64,000 bases of DNA from Xenopus tropicalis (Eukaryota; Chordata; Amphibia; Anura; Pipidae): contig NC_030683.2 of the NCBI RefSeq assembly GCF_000004195.4, positions 66,948,764 to 67,012,763 of the forward strand. The letters are read 5' to 3'. Position 1 is the first letter of the stretch. Every line of letters begins with the position of its first letter. This document shows positions 22,786-35,040 of this stretch, piece by piece. A program made the position numbers and the translations under genes. Below the pieces are notes generated by a model. That model ran no database searches. It had not been told where the DNA came from and was given only the letters and a program-made list of their open reading frames with translations.

Positions 22786-25710
22786 AAAAAGCTTTGACTG
22801 TATGTAGAACACAAAACTCCTGCATATATTAGCTGAACATCAAACTGTAGGTTGTATTAAATGTAATAAAACTTACAAAAAGTATTAAATATAACACCTA
22901 TATGAATATATTTGCTTCTGTATTGGCATTAGAAGATTTTATATAATGCTACCCAAGACAGAAATCAGTATACTGTAGATGAGGTGTCAGACAATGGATT
23001 TTAAAAATGTCACCATTCTTGTACTGTACACAGTTTTGCACTATACCAGCAGCAATGTCTTGCTGACCCCGATACTACAGGAAAACATCATACGATCTTA
23101 AACACAAAGCAGTGTTGGACTTAGCTAACTATCTAATTGGCCAATTTTCCTTAAAAGAATAAAATACCAGCAGAAAGACTCCAATAAAGATTTTTTATGC
23201 AGCACCCTTTGACAAATGGAAAAAGAAAATCCATGCAAAAGCTTCTTTTGAGTCTCGGTGGTTTAATCAGAGCAGTTTCTGCCATCACCATTCTGCACTC
23301 TGTTGCCAGGCAACAGTTTCTTTACTGTGCTGATAGGAAGTCACAGAGCATGGGATACATTTCTACTTTGTCAGGTGGATAATTGGACAGCCGTGTGAGG
23401 AGACATGAGAGAAAGATGACACCTAGTAAAATCCTTCTGGTAACAAACCATATTATCCTTAGTATAAATTCAGGATTTATTAAATTGCATGAGACTGATA
23501 CGACTATGAATATTTGTATTTGTGTTGCACAGTCTTTGCCATAGGCTTATACACCCCTCACCTCTTGTTCCCACACTTTTTAATAATTTAATTTGTTACT
23601 GAGTGATGGCTTTTATTATTCTTTTTAGCTGGGAAGTCCATTTTAAAAGGTTCTGCCTTCTGAACCAGGTAGAGATGTTAGTACAGATGCATTTGTATTG
23701 TTTTTTTCATAGTACACAGCGTATAGTCTTACATCAGCAATACTAATTCTGCACATACTGCACAACATCTTGAGAAGATCTGTCAGCTACTGTTCAGCTT
23801 TTAAGGACTACAAAGGATTTTTTTTGAATGGTATGTTAAACAGCACCAGCATACAGTGCTTCACAACACTCACTAACTGTATGCACCTTAGGGAATCACT
23901 TTTAATGTAGGTCATCTTGATCTAAAAGCAGTTAAATTGAGAGAAGAGACCGTCTTTTCCACTTAGATTCTTAATTCCATGAACAAAAGGAATATGTTCT
24001 ACTACAATAGCCACAGATGGACACAGCACATGCCCAAAGGCTGTATTCCAAATGCTGCGTAGCGGATTATTACTGCTCTAGTCACATCTCAACATGAAGT
24101 GCTTTTATTCCTGCAGAGCATTTTCTCTCTAATATTCCTGGAAAACAAAGACATTTTAACAGCTAGTCACAGCAGTTAAGCAAATGGATGTGCTTAACGA
24201 AATGATTTCATAACATTTTCTGTAAATTAAACAATCAGTACTTTTTTTTTTTTGAAGATCTGAGATTTAATTTTGAAAAAAGGGGGCAAGGTGTAAAAGG
24301 CAAAAGAGAGCTAAACAAACTCCTTATTTGTCACTTTGCCCCTTGCTACAATTCAGTTTGTTTTTGGCATCCACAGGCATAACGTTTTGTGCATCCAAAT
24401 ATGTTTTTCGCCTACCTCTATATGTGGCATTGCCTGCATTAGGTGGGGTTACATATAGGAGGGATTGATGTGGGTGGTACAAGATTGAACACTCTTTGAT
24501 ATGGGTGGCATGTTGAACACTCTTTGCTTGTGCATAATGCAACATACACAATTCAGATGTTTCAGGGGGTAAAAAGCACTAGTCTCTACTTACCACCTGC
24601 ATATGCCATGCAATAGGGCTTCCTTTTCCTTGGCAGTGCTGCAATCTGTGCTTTTTGCTGGATTTCTAATAATGTAGTGCTAGGTTTGTCGAAAGAGTTC
24701 ACTATTTCCATACCTATACATTTGCGTGTTGTGTCTCTTACTTTCTGGACATCTTGTCTAAACCAATATTGCCAAGTCCACTTTTCATTCTTCCAGTCTC
24801 TGGCTCTGCTATTAAAGATGGGAGTCTTTAAATCAAAGAGTAAGGCGTTTCTAATAAAAATTATCACAGTTTCTGTCTCCCAGTTCTCACAAAGTTTATC
24901 CTATATCTATTTGTAATTAGTCTGCAGAGTAAGTGATACAGGAGGATAAAAGTCCAGTAAATCCAGGTTTTTTAATTTTACTTAACATATAGAAGTGCTA
25001 AGGTACCTAGTACCATACATCCAATCCACATTAGCACAGGTTCAAGGCATACACGCTTTTTGTTCTGATGCATACATGTATCTGAGGGTAATATGCAAAT
25101 GCTTTTTATGGTTCTATTGCTTGTTTTAGCTGAATACAGGACTAAGATTCTAATTAGAAGCAAACAAAAATCTTGTCATCTTGAATGAACTAAGTAGAAC
25201 AAAAAACCTAATTCTTTGTTTGGTACTACAAGAAAATACAGATGTATATTTGATTGTAAGCAATCACAAAATGTAAAACTGATACAGGACAGAGTAAAAA
25301 AAGTATCAGGAGAGAAGGGAACAAGGGAAATGCAGAGAACAACATTGCTGATTATAAGATTTCACTACACAAAGAAATGATGGAAATGAATAAATAATAC
25401 AGGAAGGGTTCAATAGACAAATAAAACAGAGTTAACTGACAAAATCTCCCCCTGGATTCTGTCCAGCTCTGCAGTATTTTTAAATTGCCAACAGTTTATC
25501 AAGGCTTTTGTTTACAGTGAGCTACACATCTCCAAGCAATAAATGATACATTAAAGTTTTATCACCTTGATATTACAGACAATGATTTCTCGAAAAGGAT
25601 ACAAAACTAGTTTTTGATTTTGCTGCATGACTTGAAATCCAAAATGAGCATTAAGATATGGATGTACTGACCTGTTGCTGTTCTCCCTGTATACTCTCTC
25701 TTTAGGAGAC
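22786..25710. other. Intergenic DNA with one possible coding relic
   Basis: No recognised gene. At 24600-24820 (minus) a frame is bounded by an acceptor-like TTTAATAGCAG and a strong GGTGGTAAGT donor; it is described separately. No convincing transposon ends were found in the remainder. Confidence 0.4.
24600..24820 (-). other. Possible orphan exon, unidentified
   Basis: Read on the minus strand, an open stretch of about 70 residues includes WTWQYWFRQDVQKVRDTTRK and later LLEIQQKAQIAALPRKRKPY. It lies between an AG acceptor and a consensus GTAAGT donor. The residue composition (basic clusters, tryptophans) looks coding, but I do not recognise the family. It could be an exon of a host gene, a fossil of a retroelement, or chance. 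Confidence 0.2.
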
Positions 25711-26037
25711 CTGAGAGTTGATGCACTAAAGTGCGTTAATTTTTATTGCACGCTTTTTTGCGTTAAAATTGACGCGAAAATGAACGCGCAATTTGCTACG
25801 GTATTATCACGTGCATTAAGTCGCGTATCGCATGCGTTAATTTATGCGCAACCACGTGTGTTAATTTTAACGCAACGTGGTAATTAGCGAATGAAAAGAA
25901 TACTAACGTATGATTCACAAAAGCACCTAAAGCGTTAAATGCGTTAATTAGCGCATGAATGTGTGCGTATTTTAGCGCCTAATTGGGGGAAGGAATTAAG
26001 CAGAGCACATTTTTCACTTTTGAGTGTTAAAAACAAA

Positions 26038-27377
26038 ATGGAGTATGCAATGGGGTTTTTGCTTGATTTGGAGGAGGAACAGCAAGTCCCCCAGCCTTCC
26101 CGAGTCATGCGGCCTCGATCTTTTCACCAAAGGGCCACTTTAGAGGGCTTAAGCGAGGATGAAGTGGTCAGGCGATACAGGCTCAATAGGGAAGCAATAT
26201 CCAGCCTGTATGAGCTGCTTGAGCCTTCCCTGCAGCCACTGACTCGCAGAAGCCGTGCTGTCCCCGGGATGGTAAAACTGCTGTGCTCCCTGCACTTTTT
26301 GGCCACTGGCAGTTTCCAGAGGGTTGGGGGGGTTTACAGGGGGGTGTCACAGCCCACCTTTTCACGGTGCCTTGGCCAGATCCTGGACGCCATCTGCTCG
26401 GTGTCCGGGAATTTCATCTTGCTCCCCCAACATCGGAACGAGTGGAATGCCGTGAAAAGGCATTTTTATGGGGTAAGTGGCATCCCCAATGTGTTGGGTG
26501 CAATTGATTGCACCCATGTGGCGTTAAACTCCCCCCAAGACAGGGAGCACATTTTTAGAAACAGCAAGTGTTGTGCGATGGCCAGATGAACATCATGAGC
26601 ATCGTGTCTGGGTTCCCCGGCTCCCCTCACGATGCTTATATCCTAAGGCAGATTACACTTTACCATGCTTTCGAGACAGGACAAATGCCTCACGGGTGGC
26701 TGTTAGGTAAATATTTGTGTCACGTCTAGCACAACTTGCCTACGTTTGCTTTCTGTCTCCCACTGTAAAACCAGTCCCTGCCTGCCATAAGGTTGTTTTG
26801 CAATTTGTAAAGTGCCCTCTTTTGCCAGTGGGAGAGTCAAAGCAGCTACTTGTAGTGTCACACTGTCACATCTGTTGCAAAAGTGCAGTGTTTTGACACA
26901 GGGAGACTGGAAGCAGCTTATTTGTTTGCAGCATCTTATTTTATTTCAGGAGATGCTGGATAACCGTGCTCTCGGTGGCTCATCACACCAATTCACAGGC
27001 CGTGTTCACGGGCCGAGTATGCTTTTAACGAAGCACATGTGAGAGCGTGGTCTGTGATTGAGCGGACATTTGGGGTCCTTAAAAGCTGGTTCCACTGCCT
27101 GGATAAATCAGGAGGCAGCCTTATGTACAGCCCCACTAAATTTTCCAACATTGTGGCTGCGTGTGCTGTACTGCACAATCTGGCGAACCGGCATGGCTTA
27201 CCAGGCGATGTGGCCGATGACCTGGAGGACCCCATACATCCACAAGATCCTCTCCGAGGTGCGGCTGCCAGAGGGAATGAAGTCCGGGGACAAATCGTTA
27301 ATTACTTTTCCTGTAAGTACCTACAATCTTTAATCCCATACACAAGAAATACCAAACAACTTCTCCATAAAAAATGA
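26038..27377 (+). pseudogene. HARBI1-like Harbinger transposase, inactivated
   Basis: The transposase of PIF/Harbinger elements, a DDE nuclease related to HARBI1. From the ATG at 26038 it reads an N-terminal helical region (VVRRYRLNREAISSLYELL), then LHFLATGSFQRVGG and VSQPTFSRCL. The first catalytic Asp is in LGAIDCTHVAL, and the second Asp in GFPGSPHDAYILR lies after a frameshift near 26580. A GTAAAT donor follows 26706 and the CAG acceptor precedes 26950; the phase matches and restores GDAG. The next codon is TAA (26961-26963) where the family has GYPC. The third acidic residue is in WSVIERTFGVLKSWF. The end continues past VRGQIVNYFS to a stop at 27377, with an alternative GTAAGT donor at about 27314. 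Two disruptions make it inactive. Confidence 0.88.
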
Positions 27378-29084
27378 TTTATTTACAGGGAACCCACTTC
27401 CAAAATAAATGGTTTGAGCAGGTGATTCCCCCACCTGCAACACAAATAGAAAAAACAGAAACAAAGCTTTACAAAAAACATATGCCTAAGAAAAGATAGG
27501 TTCCACAAATCCCTAAGTGTCTGATTTGTTTTCTTTTCCGAAGCTGCCTAGTCGAACCTGCAGGAGCAGGAGCTGTGCTCTCACCACTAGCTCTACTGGT
27601 AGAGCATGTTGACTCTGTTGGCTTTTGTGCCTGTTGTTGTATGGCAATTTGTTGCTCTAGGAGCAAATTTTGGCGAGCCAACAGTGCAAGTTTTTGCCTT
27701 TTCAGTTCTACCCGCTCCTCTTGCAGACTTAACATGGCAGCCTCGTGTTGCGCTTGCCGTGCCTCGCTGGCCTGCTGGAGGCTTAGCATGGCAGACTCAT
27801 TAGCAGCTTGCCGTGCTTTCTGAGGGTCCTGGGGGGCCACATTATCTCCTCTGGCCTGGGTTGGGAGCTGCTGCTGCTGCTGCTGCTGGGGAATGTTGGC
27901 CGGCTCCTTATCTGAGAACAAGGCCACATCGCTGCCACCTATGTGTGACCCTCTCTCACTTTCCTCCCCACTAAACGTATCCCCTCCAATTTCAGGATCG
28001 CACCGTGGGGAGTGGAGCACAGACGAGGAGCGTCCACCTTTTGGAAAAAAAACTTTATTTAATTTTTTGTAATTACGTTCATGATGCCAGACAAACTTCA
28101 TGGACAATAATAATTGTCATTTTTTGTAAAAACTATTTGTGGACATTGATTCATTCCAAATGAGGCAAAAAGGTAAAATCAAGTTGATAAGATTGACTAT
28201 CCAAAAGTACAAGATGAACTGACTGCACCTAATCCAGCAAGACACACTTGTCCAATAACACACCTATCTTATTAGCAATACACTGCACTTCTGTAATTGA
28301 AACACCTGCAATATACATGGACACAATTCACTATTATGCCACTGCACTAGCCTAACATAAAACACAGGTCTAACAAAATTTGGTAACAAAAATACCTGGA
28401 ATGGGAGCAGATGACGATTTTCTGCATCTGCTCATGCCAGATGGTGGTAAGATGAATCTGTTGGATAAAACATTGTTTTACATTAATATTAAGCTTCTCT
28501 GCAAGAGTAAATACACTTGTATTACTGTTATTACACTTACCTTGGCCAACATTCCTGTCCAAATCAAACGTGCCGGACACACCGCTCACACTCTCAGTGT
28601 GTAGAAAAGGCAGCAGCAGCTCCTCAAATTTGGTGAAATGGACCCTCTTAGCAGGCCCACCTCCAGTTCCAGATCTAAATAACATAAAGGAATGTTATTC
28701 CATGTTATTGTGTTGGCTCCAATAAGAAAGCCATAACAACATAACTGCTGTGTGCAGGCAGCTGTCCTGTGCTGATCATCTGCTGTAACTCAATAGTCCT
28801 TGTAAGGACTGCTTTTATTTTCTGATTACTGTTACTCTAGTTTTCTTTTCATTGTGTACTGCAGCTCCGTCTGTGTGTGTTGGAGACAGGTGTGCTGCTC
28901 CGAGTAGTGCACTAAGCACTAACCACCGTTTAACACATAATTTTTTTTTATTTGTGTTTTTTTACTTTGCTACTGTAATTTATAGAGCCCAGTGCTATGT
29001 TGGGGACTGGTGTGCTGCTCCTAGTAGTTCCCCACCAGCACCAACCAGAGATCACTTTTGTTTTATTATTATTTTTTTATTTAT

Positions 29085-29165
29085 CTTATTAGATATTTAG
29101 ATATTAGATATATATATTAGATATATATATATATTAGATATAGATATTTAGATATTTATTTAGAC
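29085..29165. repeat. ATAGATAT-type simple repeat
   Basis: Degenerate TTAGATATATAT units just upstream of the fragmentary array unit that the Tx1 LINE interrupted. Confidence 0.8.
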
Positions 29166-29204
29166 ATTCTGTCTAAAAATAACAATAATAATTCCGTTTC
29201 CGAC

Positions 29205-30021
29205 AGATACATACATACTAAGTTCCTTAACCGTGCATACATGACACCTCACAGGCTGGCTCAGATATACCCGGGACACCCGGATATATGCCCCAAATGC
29301 AATACAGAGCAAGGTAACTATATGCACATATTCTGGGAATGCCCGGAAATACAGCGGTTCTGGTCAGAAATACGGGCCCACTGCGTCACAACTCTGGGAC
29401 TTCCAAATGTTCATTCCCCCACCCTGTGTCTGCTCGGATGTACAGAAGGACTGTCACTTAATAGATACGAGGAACTATGTCTTCTTCAAATCCTACATTT
29501 TGCCAAAAAGGCCATCCTAATGACCTGGAAAGCAACGGCACCTCCCACTCTGAGTTTCTGGAAAAAGCTGGTTAATGACACTCTCCCCAGCCAAAAGCTA
29601 ACATACCTGGCCAGAGGATGCCCAGATAAATTCAGTATGATATGGGACAAATTGCTGGCAGACACACACCTGTGATCAGAGCTGATACACTCCCCAAGCA
29701 GGACACAATAAAAGGAAACATTAAACAGCCGCACCAAATGGAACGGACATAGCCACAGCAAGAATGCAATGGAAAGACATGAGACCGGAGACATGAAACA
29801 CAACTCTCTTTATTTAAGAATACTTTAACGGACTATGGTACGAACATAAATAAGTATAAAAAACACAGGATACTTAAGGAAGCCCACCAACCCCCCCCCC
29901 CCCCACCCTCCCTCCCTCATACCTTTCCCTTAACCCTCAGGGGCACTGTTCACAGCCCCAACCCCCCTCTGTCTTCTTCTTCCTTCTCTTCTTCTACACA
30001 AATTGTTCTTTTTTGAAAGAA
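29205..30021 (+). mobile_element. Tx1-type LINE 3' fragment nested in the hAT array
   Basis: 5'-truncated LINE fragment. The coding part (about 29207-29675) gives KFLNRAYMTPHRLAQIYPG then CPKCNTEQGNYMHIFWECP, a CCHC knuckle followed by FW, typical of the C-terminus of Tx1/L1-group reverse transcriptases. The frame is open to a TGA at 29675. A short 3' UTR with a C-homopolymer (near 29890) follows. It interrupts a unit of the 167-bp array: AATAATAATTCCGTTTCC lies on the left and a new unit begins at 30022. Confidence 0.75.
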
Positions 30022-31167
30022 CAATACTACATCCACTACTGTATACTTTGCCATTGCAGGCCTTGTTGTTGCCTACTGTCTTTTTCAACCAAGTGCCACC
30101 TAGCTGTGTGAGCTTTTTCACATTCTGTCTAAATAACAATAATAATTCCGTGTCCAGAAACATCACCTGAGTGATGATTTTCCACCGGCAATACTACATC
30201 CACTACTGTATACGTTGCCATTGCAGGCCTTGTTGTTGCCTACTGTCTTTTTCAACCAAGTGCCACCTAGCTGTGTGAGCTTTTTCACATTCTGTCTAAA
30301 TAACAATAATAATTCCGTGTCCAGAAACATCACCTGAGTGACGTTTTTCCACCGGCAATACTATATCCACTACTGTATACGTTTCCATTGCAGGCCTTGT
30401 TGTTGCCCACTGTCTTTTTCAACCAAGTGCCACCTAGCTGTGAGCTTTTTCACATTCTGTCTAAATAACAATAATAATTCCGTGTCCAGAAACATCACCT
30501 GAGTGATGTTTTTCCACCGGCAATACTACATCCACTACTGTATACGTTGCCATTGCAGGCCTTGTTGTTGCCTACTGTCTTTTTCAACCAAGTGCCACCT
30601 AGCTGTGTGAGCTTTTTCACATTCTGTCTAAATAACAATAATAATTCCGTGTCCAGAAACATCACCTGAGTGAAGTTTTTCCACCGGCAATACTACATCC
30701 ACTACTGTATTTGTTGCCATTGCAGGCCTTGTTGTTGCCACTGTCTTTTTCAACCAAGTGCCACCTAGCTGTGTGAGCTTCTTCACATTCTGTCTAAATA
30801 ACAATAATAATTCCGTGTCCAGAAACATCACCTGAGTGACGTTTTTCCACCGGCAATACTAAATCCACTACTGTATACGTTGCCATTGCAGGCCTTGTTG
30901 TTGCCTACTGTCTTTTTCAACCAAGTGCCACCTAGCTGTGTGAGCTTTTTCACATTCTGTCTAAATAACAATAATAATTCCGTGTCCAGAAACATCACCT
31001 GAGTGGCGTTTTTCCACCGGCAATACTACATCCACTACTGTATACGTTGCCATTGCAGGCCTTGTTGTTGCCCACTGTCTTTTTCAACCAAGTGCCACCT
31101 AGCTGTGTGAGCTTTTTCACATTCTGTCTAAATAACAATAATAATTCCGTGTCCAGAAACATCACCC
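30022..31167 (+). repeat. Seven-copy 167-bp tandem array in the hAT
   Basis: Units start at CAATACTACATCC: 30022, 30189, 30356, 30521, 30688, 30854 and 31021 (spacing 165-167 bp). A fragment of a further unit survives left of the LINE (29163-29204). Copies are about 97% alike. Each unit holds AACATCACCTGAGTGATGTT, an 8-bp stem with a 4-base loop. The array sits immediately upstream of the transposase start. Minus-strand frames in it are by-products of the repeat. Confidence 0.92.
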
Positions 31168-31198
31168 AAGTTGTTGTTGTTTTGTAAAAATAAAAAAA

Positions 31199-34100
31199 AT
31201 GCCAGGCAAAGGCAGGCCGCCACGCAGAGGCACTAGGGGCCGTGCTGCTATGATATCCTGTGGCCCTAGGAAATCGACCAGTGTTCCGAAGGCACTTACC
31301 CTGAACTCCAAAAATGCTGAAGAGGTAGTTGACTGGCTTACACAGCACACCCCATCCTCTACCATTAATAACTTTGCCACAACATCCTCATCCTCCTCTG
31401 CTATGGGCACCCTACGTACCACTTCCTCCACCACCCCCGCCTCTTCTTCACTGGATGAGTCAGAGGAGTTCTTTTCACATGAGTTTGTTGAACTGAGTGA
31501 TGCGCAACCATTATTGCCAGAAGAAGATGAAGGAGATGAGGACGTTACACCAGATATCATAATTCAGGCAGGCAACACAACAGAGATGGACGTAAGGTGT
31601 GATGAGGTCCCCGCTGCTGCTGTCTTCTGTGAGCTGTCAGAAGAAATTGATGCATCTGAGGAGAATGATGATGAGGAGATTGATGTTTTGTGGGTGCCCA
31701 GAAGAAGAGAGCAAGAGGAGGATAGTTCAGATGGAGAGACGGAGAGTCAGAGAGGCAGGAGGAGAATAAGACTTAGAAGAAGCAGGGTCAGCTCGCAGGG
31801 AACAGTAGGGCAACAACATGAATCGGCACCTGTGGTCAGCCAGCCAACGCACACCGCCAACTTCTACTGTTACCGCTAGAAAGCCTGCATCAAAAGGCTC
31901 AGCAGTGTGGCATTTTTTTAATGTGTGTGCCTCTGACAAAAGCGCTGTAATTTGCAATGAGTGCAGTCAGAAACTGAGTCTTGGGAAGCCCAACACCCAC
32001 TTAGGTACAACTGCTATGCGAAGGCACATGAACGCCAAACACAAAGCACTATGGGAGCAACACCTCAAAGGCAGCAGCCAAACTCTAAGCCACCCTCCTT
32101 CTGCTCCAGCATCTTACTGCTCTACCTCTGCTGTCCTTGACCCGTCTCAACCACCCTCCACTCCGCCTTCCACCTTGACCACCAGTTCCTGCTCATCTGC
32201 CCCCAGCCAAGTTTCTGTGAGGGCCATGTTTGAGCGTAAGAAACCAATGCCTCCGAGTCATCCCCTTGCCCGGCGTCTGACAGCTGGATTGTCTGCACTC
32301 TTAGCACGCCAGCTTTTACCATACCAGCTGGTGGACTCTGAGGCCTTCCACAAATTTGTAGCAATTGGGACACCGCAGTGGAAGGTACCCAGCCGCAATT
32401 TTTTTTCACAGAAGGGAATACCACACCTGTACCAGCATGTGCAGAGCCAAGTCACCGCATCTCTGTCATTTAGTGTTGGGGTAAAGGTCCATATGACTAC
32501 TGACACATTGTCCTCCAAGCATGGTCAGGGCAGGTATGTCACCTACACTGCCCACTGGGTGAACCTGGTGATGGCTGGGAAGCAGGGAATGCGTGGTTCA
32601 ACAACAGTGGAGTTGGTGTCACCGCCACGGGTTGCATGCTGGTCTGCCACCACCTCTACTCCTCCTTTGCTCTCTAACTCATCTTCTAACTCGTCTTCTA
32701 ACTTGGCTTCTTCCTCCTCTGCTGCTGTGTCCTCCAGCTCCCCATAGGCTATTCAACGTGCCAGGTACGCCATTGTCATGCTGTCTTGGGCATGATGTGC
32801 CTGGAAAGCAGAAACCATACCGGATCTGCACTCCTGTCATCTCTGCACTCACAGGCCGATCGGTGGCTGACCCCACACCAACTGAAAATCGGAAAAGTGG
32901 TGTGTGACAATGGAAGCAATCTGTTGGCAGCACTGAGACTGGGCAATTTAACACATGTGCCCTGCATGGCACATGTTCTAAATTTGATAGTCCAACGTTT
33001 TGTCTCGAAGTACCCAGGATTGCAGGACAGTCTCAGGCAGTCCAGGAAGGTGTCTGTCCATTTCAGATGTTCATACACAGCCATGGCACGCCTTGTTGAC
33101 ATTCAGCGGCGGCACAAGTTGCCAGTCAGGCGTTTAATTTGCGACAGCCAGACTCGCTGGAATTTCACGCTAATGATGTTTGAACGTCTGCTGCAACAAC
33201 AAAGAGCCGTCAACGAATACCTATTTGAACTGGGTGGTAGGACTGGATCTGCAGAGCTGGGGATTTTTTCCCCCTGTTACTGGGTGCTTATGCGCGACGC
33301 CTGCAGGCTGATGCGCCCTTTTGATGAGGTCACAAATATGGTTAGTCGCACCGAAGGCACCATCAGCGACCTAATACCCTTTGCTTTTTTCCTGGAGCGT
33401 GCCGTGCGACGCTGTAGACCAGCGTGACCAGGAGCAGGACCAGGAGCATGATTTCTGGGCGGAATAACCAGAATGAGCCCAGGCACCTGCTGCAACGCAG
33501 GGAGAGGTGTCAGAAGTGAAGTCAGAGGAGGAAGGTGGCTTTGTGGAGGTGGAAGACCAACAGGAGCACGCTTCCCGGGGGGTTGTGGTCACCTTTTGGG
33601 GACCCCTGGTCTTGTACGTGGCTGGGGGGAGGAGACCGTGGTGGATGACGACGTAGTCCTTGATAACGAGGAAGGGGAGATGGATACCTCTGCATCCAAC
33701 CTTGTGAGAATGGGGTCTTTCATGCTGTCATGCCTGTTGAAGGACCCCCGTATCAAGAGGCTTAAGGAGAAGGACCTGTACTGGGTGGCAACGCTACTAG
33801 ACCCTCGTTACAAGCATAAAGTGGCAGAAATGTTACCAACGTACCACAAGTCCAAAAGGATGCTGCATTTCCAAACCAGCCTGCAAAACATGTTGTACAA
33901 TGCTTTTAAGGGTGATGTCACTCCACATTCCAGGGGCAGAGGTGCCGGTAATCCTCCCACGAGCACACCTGCAAGGACAATGCACTTTGGCCACTCTGTA
34001 ACGTAGGACATGCAAAGTTTTTTCAGTCCAAGGCAGCGCCATGACCCTTCTGGATCCACCCTCAGAGAACGCCTCGACCGGCAGGTAGCGGACTACCTGG

Positions 34101-34378
34101 CATTAACTGCAGATATCGACACTCTGAGGAGCGATGAACCCCTGGACTACTGGGTGCGCAGGCTTGATCTGTGGCCAGAGCTGTCACAATTTGCCATAAA
34201 CCTCTTTTCTTGCCCTGCCTCAAGTGTCCTCTCAGAAAGGACCTTCAGTGCAGCAGGAGGGATTGTAACTGAGAAGAGAACTCGCCTAGGTCACAAAAGT
34301 GTGGATTACCTGACCTTTATTAAAATGAATGAGGCGTGGATCTCGGAGGATTACTGCGCGCCGGAAAACTTGTTTTGA
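31199..34378 (+). pseudogene. hAT transposase with BED finger, multiply disrupted
   Basis: The transposase of the hAT superfamily (Ac/ZBED-like). Reading from the ATG at 31199: a basic then acidic/Ser-rich N-terminal region of about 200 residues; a frameshift near 31820-31880; and a BED zinc finger (VWHFFNVCASDKSAVICNEC, then TAMRRHMNAKH, 31905-32035). The catalytic part follows: MTTDTLSSKHGQGRYVTYTA (first Asp), a frameshift near 32750, KVVCDNGSN (second Asp), CMAHVLNLIVQRF and DSQTRWNFTLMMFERLLQQ. Stops near 33425 and a further frame change near 33610 precede VATLLDPRYKHKV. A TAG at 34004-34006 precedes the dimerisation region DYWVRRLDLWPEL, CPASSVLSERTFSAAGG and RLGHKSVDYLTFIKMNEAW. Stop at 34378. 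At least four lesions make it non-functional. Confidence 0.9.
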
Positions 34379-34642
34379 CTCCCCATGCAGCTGTCCTTCT
34401 CTGCACGCCACATGACTCCACACACAGCTGTCCTTTAGCGTCCTCCTCCGCCACCATACAAACTAGGGTGCAAATCCTACTGGTTTGAGGCATGGATCTC
34501 AGAGGGTTACTGCACGCCGGAAGACTTGTTCTGACTCCCCATGCAACTGTCCTTCTCTGCACGCCGCATGACTCCACACACAGCTGTCCTTTAGCGTCCT
34601 CCACCGCCACCGTACAAACTAGGGTGCAAATCCTACTGGTTT
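34331..34642 (+). repeat. Tandem duplication of the hAT 3' coding end (156 bp x2)
   Basis: GAGGCGTGGATCTCGGAGGA at 34331 recurs as GAGGCATGGATCTCAGAGGG at 34487. Both copies continue through CTCCCCATGCARCTGTCC and GGGTGCAAATCCTACTGGTT. The first copy encodes the transposase C-terminus; the second lies after the stop. Confidence 0.9.
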
Positions 34643-34675
34643 CATTTTAAGCCAAACTTTTTGGACAGGTAAATC

Positions 34676-35040
34676 CTGAGTTTTTCTGTCCTCTGTGCTT
34701 GGTACGCTATCTTAGTTTTTTTAAAGGTTCCGCCTTGGGAATGGTTATGATACCATTTATCTAACATATTTTTTCTGTCTTCTGTGCTTGGTACGCTATC
34801 TTAGTTTTTTAAAGGTTCCGCCTGGGGAATGGTTGTGATATCATTTATCTAACATATTTTTTCTGTCTTCTGTGCTTGGTACGCTATCTTAGTTTTTTTA
34901 AAGGTTCCGCCTTGGGAATGGTTGTGATACCATTTATCTAACATATTTTTTCTGTCTTCTGTGCTTGGTACGCTATCTTAGTTTTTTAAAGGTTCCGCCT
35001 GGGGAATGGTTGTGATATCATTTATCTAACATATTTTTTC
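34676..35040 (+). repeat. 88/89-bp tandem array with alternating (dimeric) units
   Basis: Landmark CTGTCTTCTGTGCTTGGTAC sits at about 34686, 34775, 34863 and 34952, with a partial unit at 35040. Units 1 and 3 share CGCCTTGGGAATGG and GATACC; units 2 and 4 share CGCCTGGGGAATGG and GATATC. The array therefore grew as a 177-bp dimer. It lies in the 3' non-coding part of the hAT. Confidence 0.9.

Noticed and set aside
28741..28990. Left terminus of the large hAT at 28741
   Set aside because: The short derivative shows this point is about 355 bp inside the element; no TAGAGATGTAGCG end or matching octamer is present.
30022..31167. CRISPR-like array
   Set aside because: Units are contiguous tandem copies with no unique spacers, in a eukaryotic transposon.
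29930..31348. Minus-strand frames beginning MMFLDTELLLLFRQ, seen several times
   Set aside because: They are the same 167-bp unit read repeatedly; the unit is not a multiple of three and the frames end randomly.
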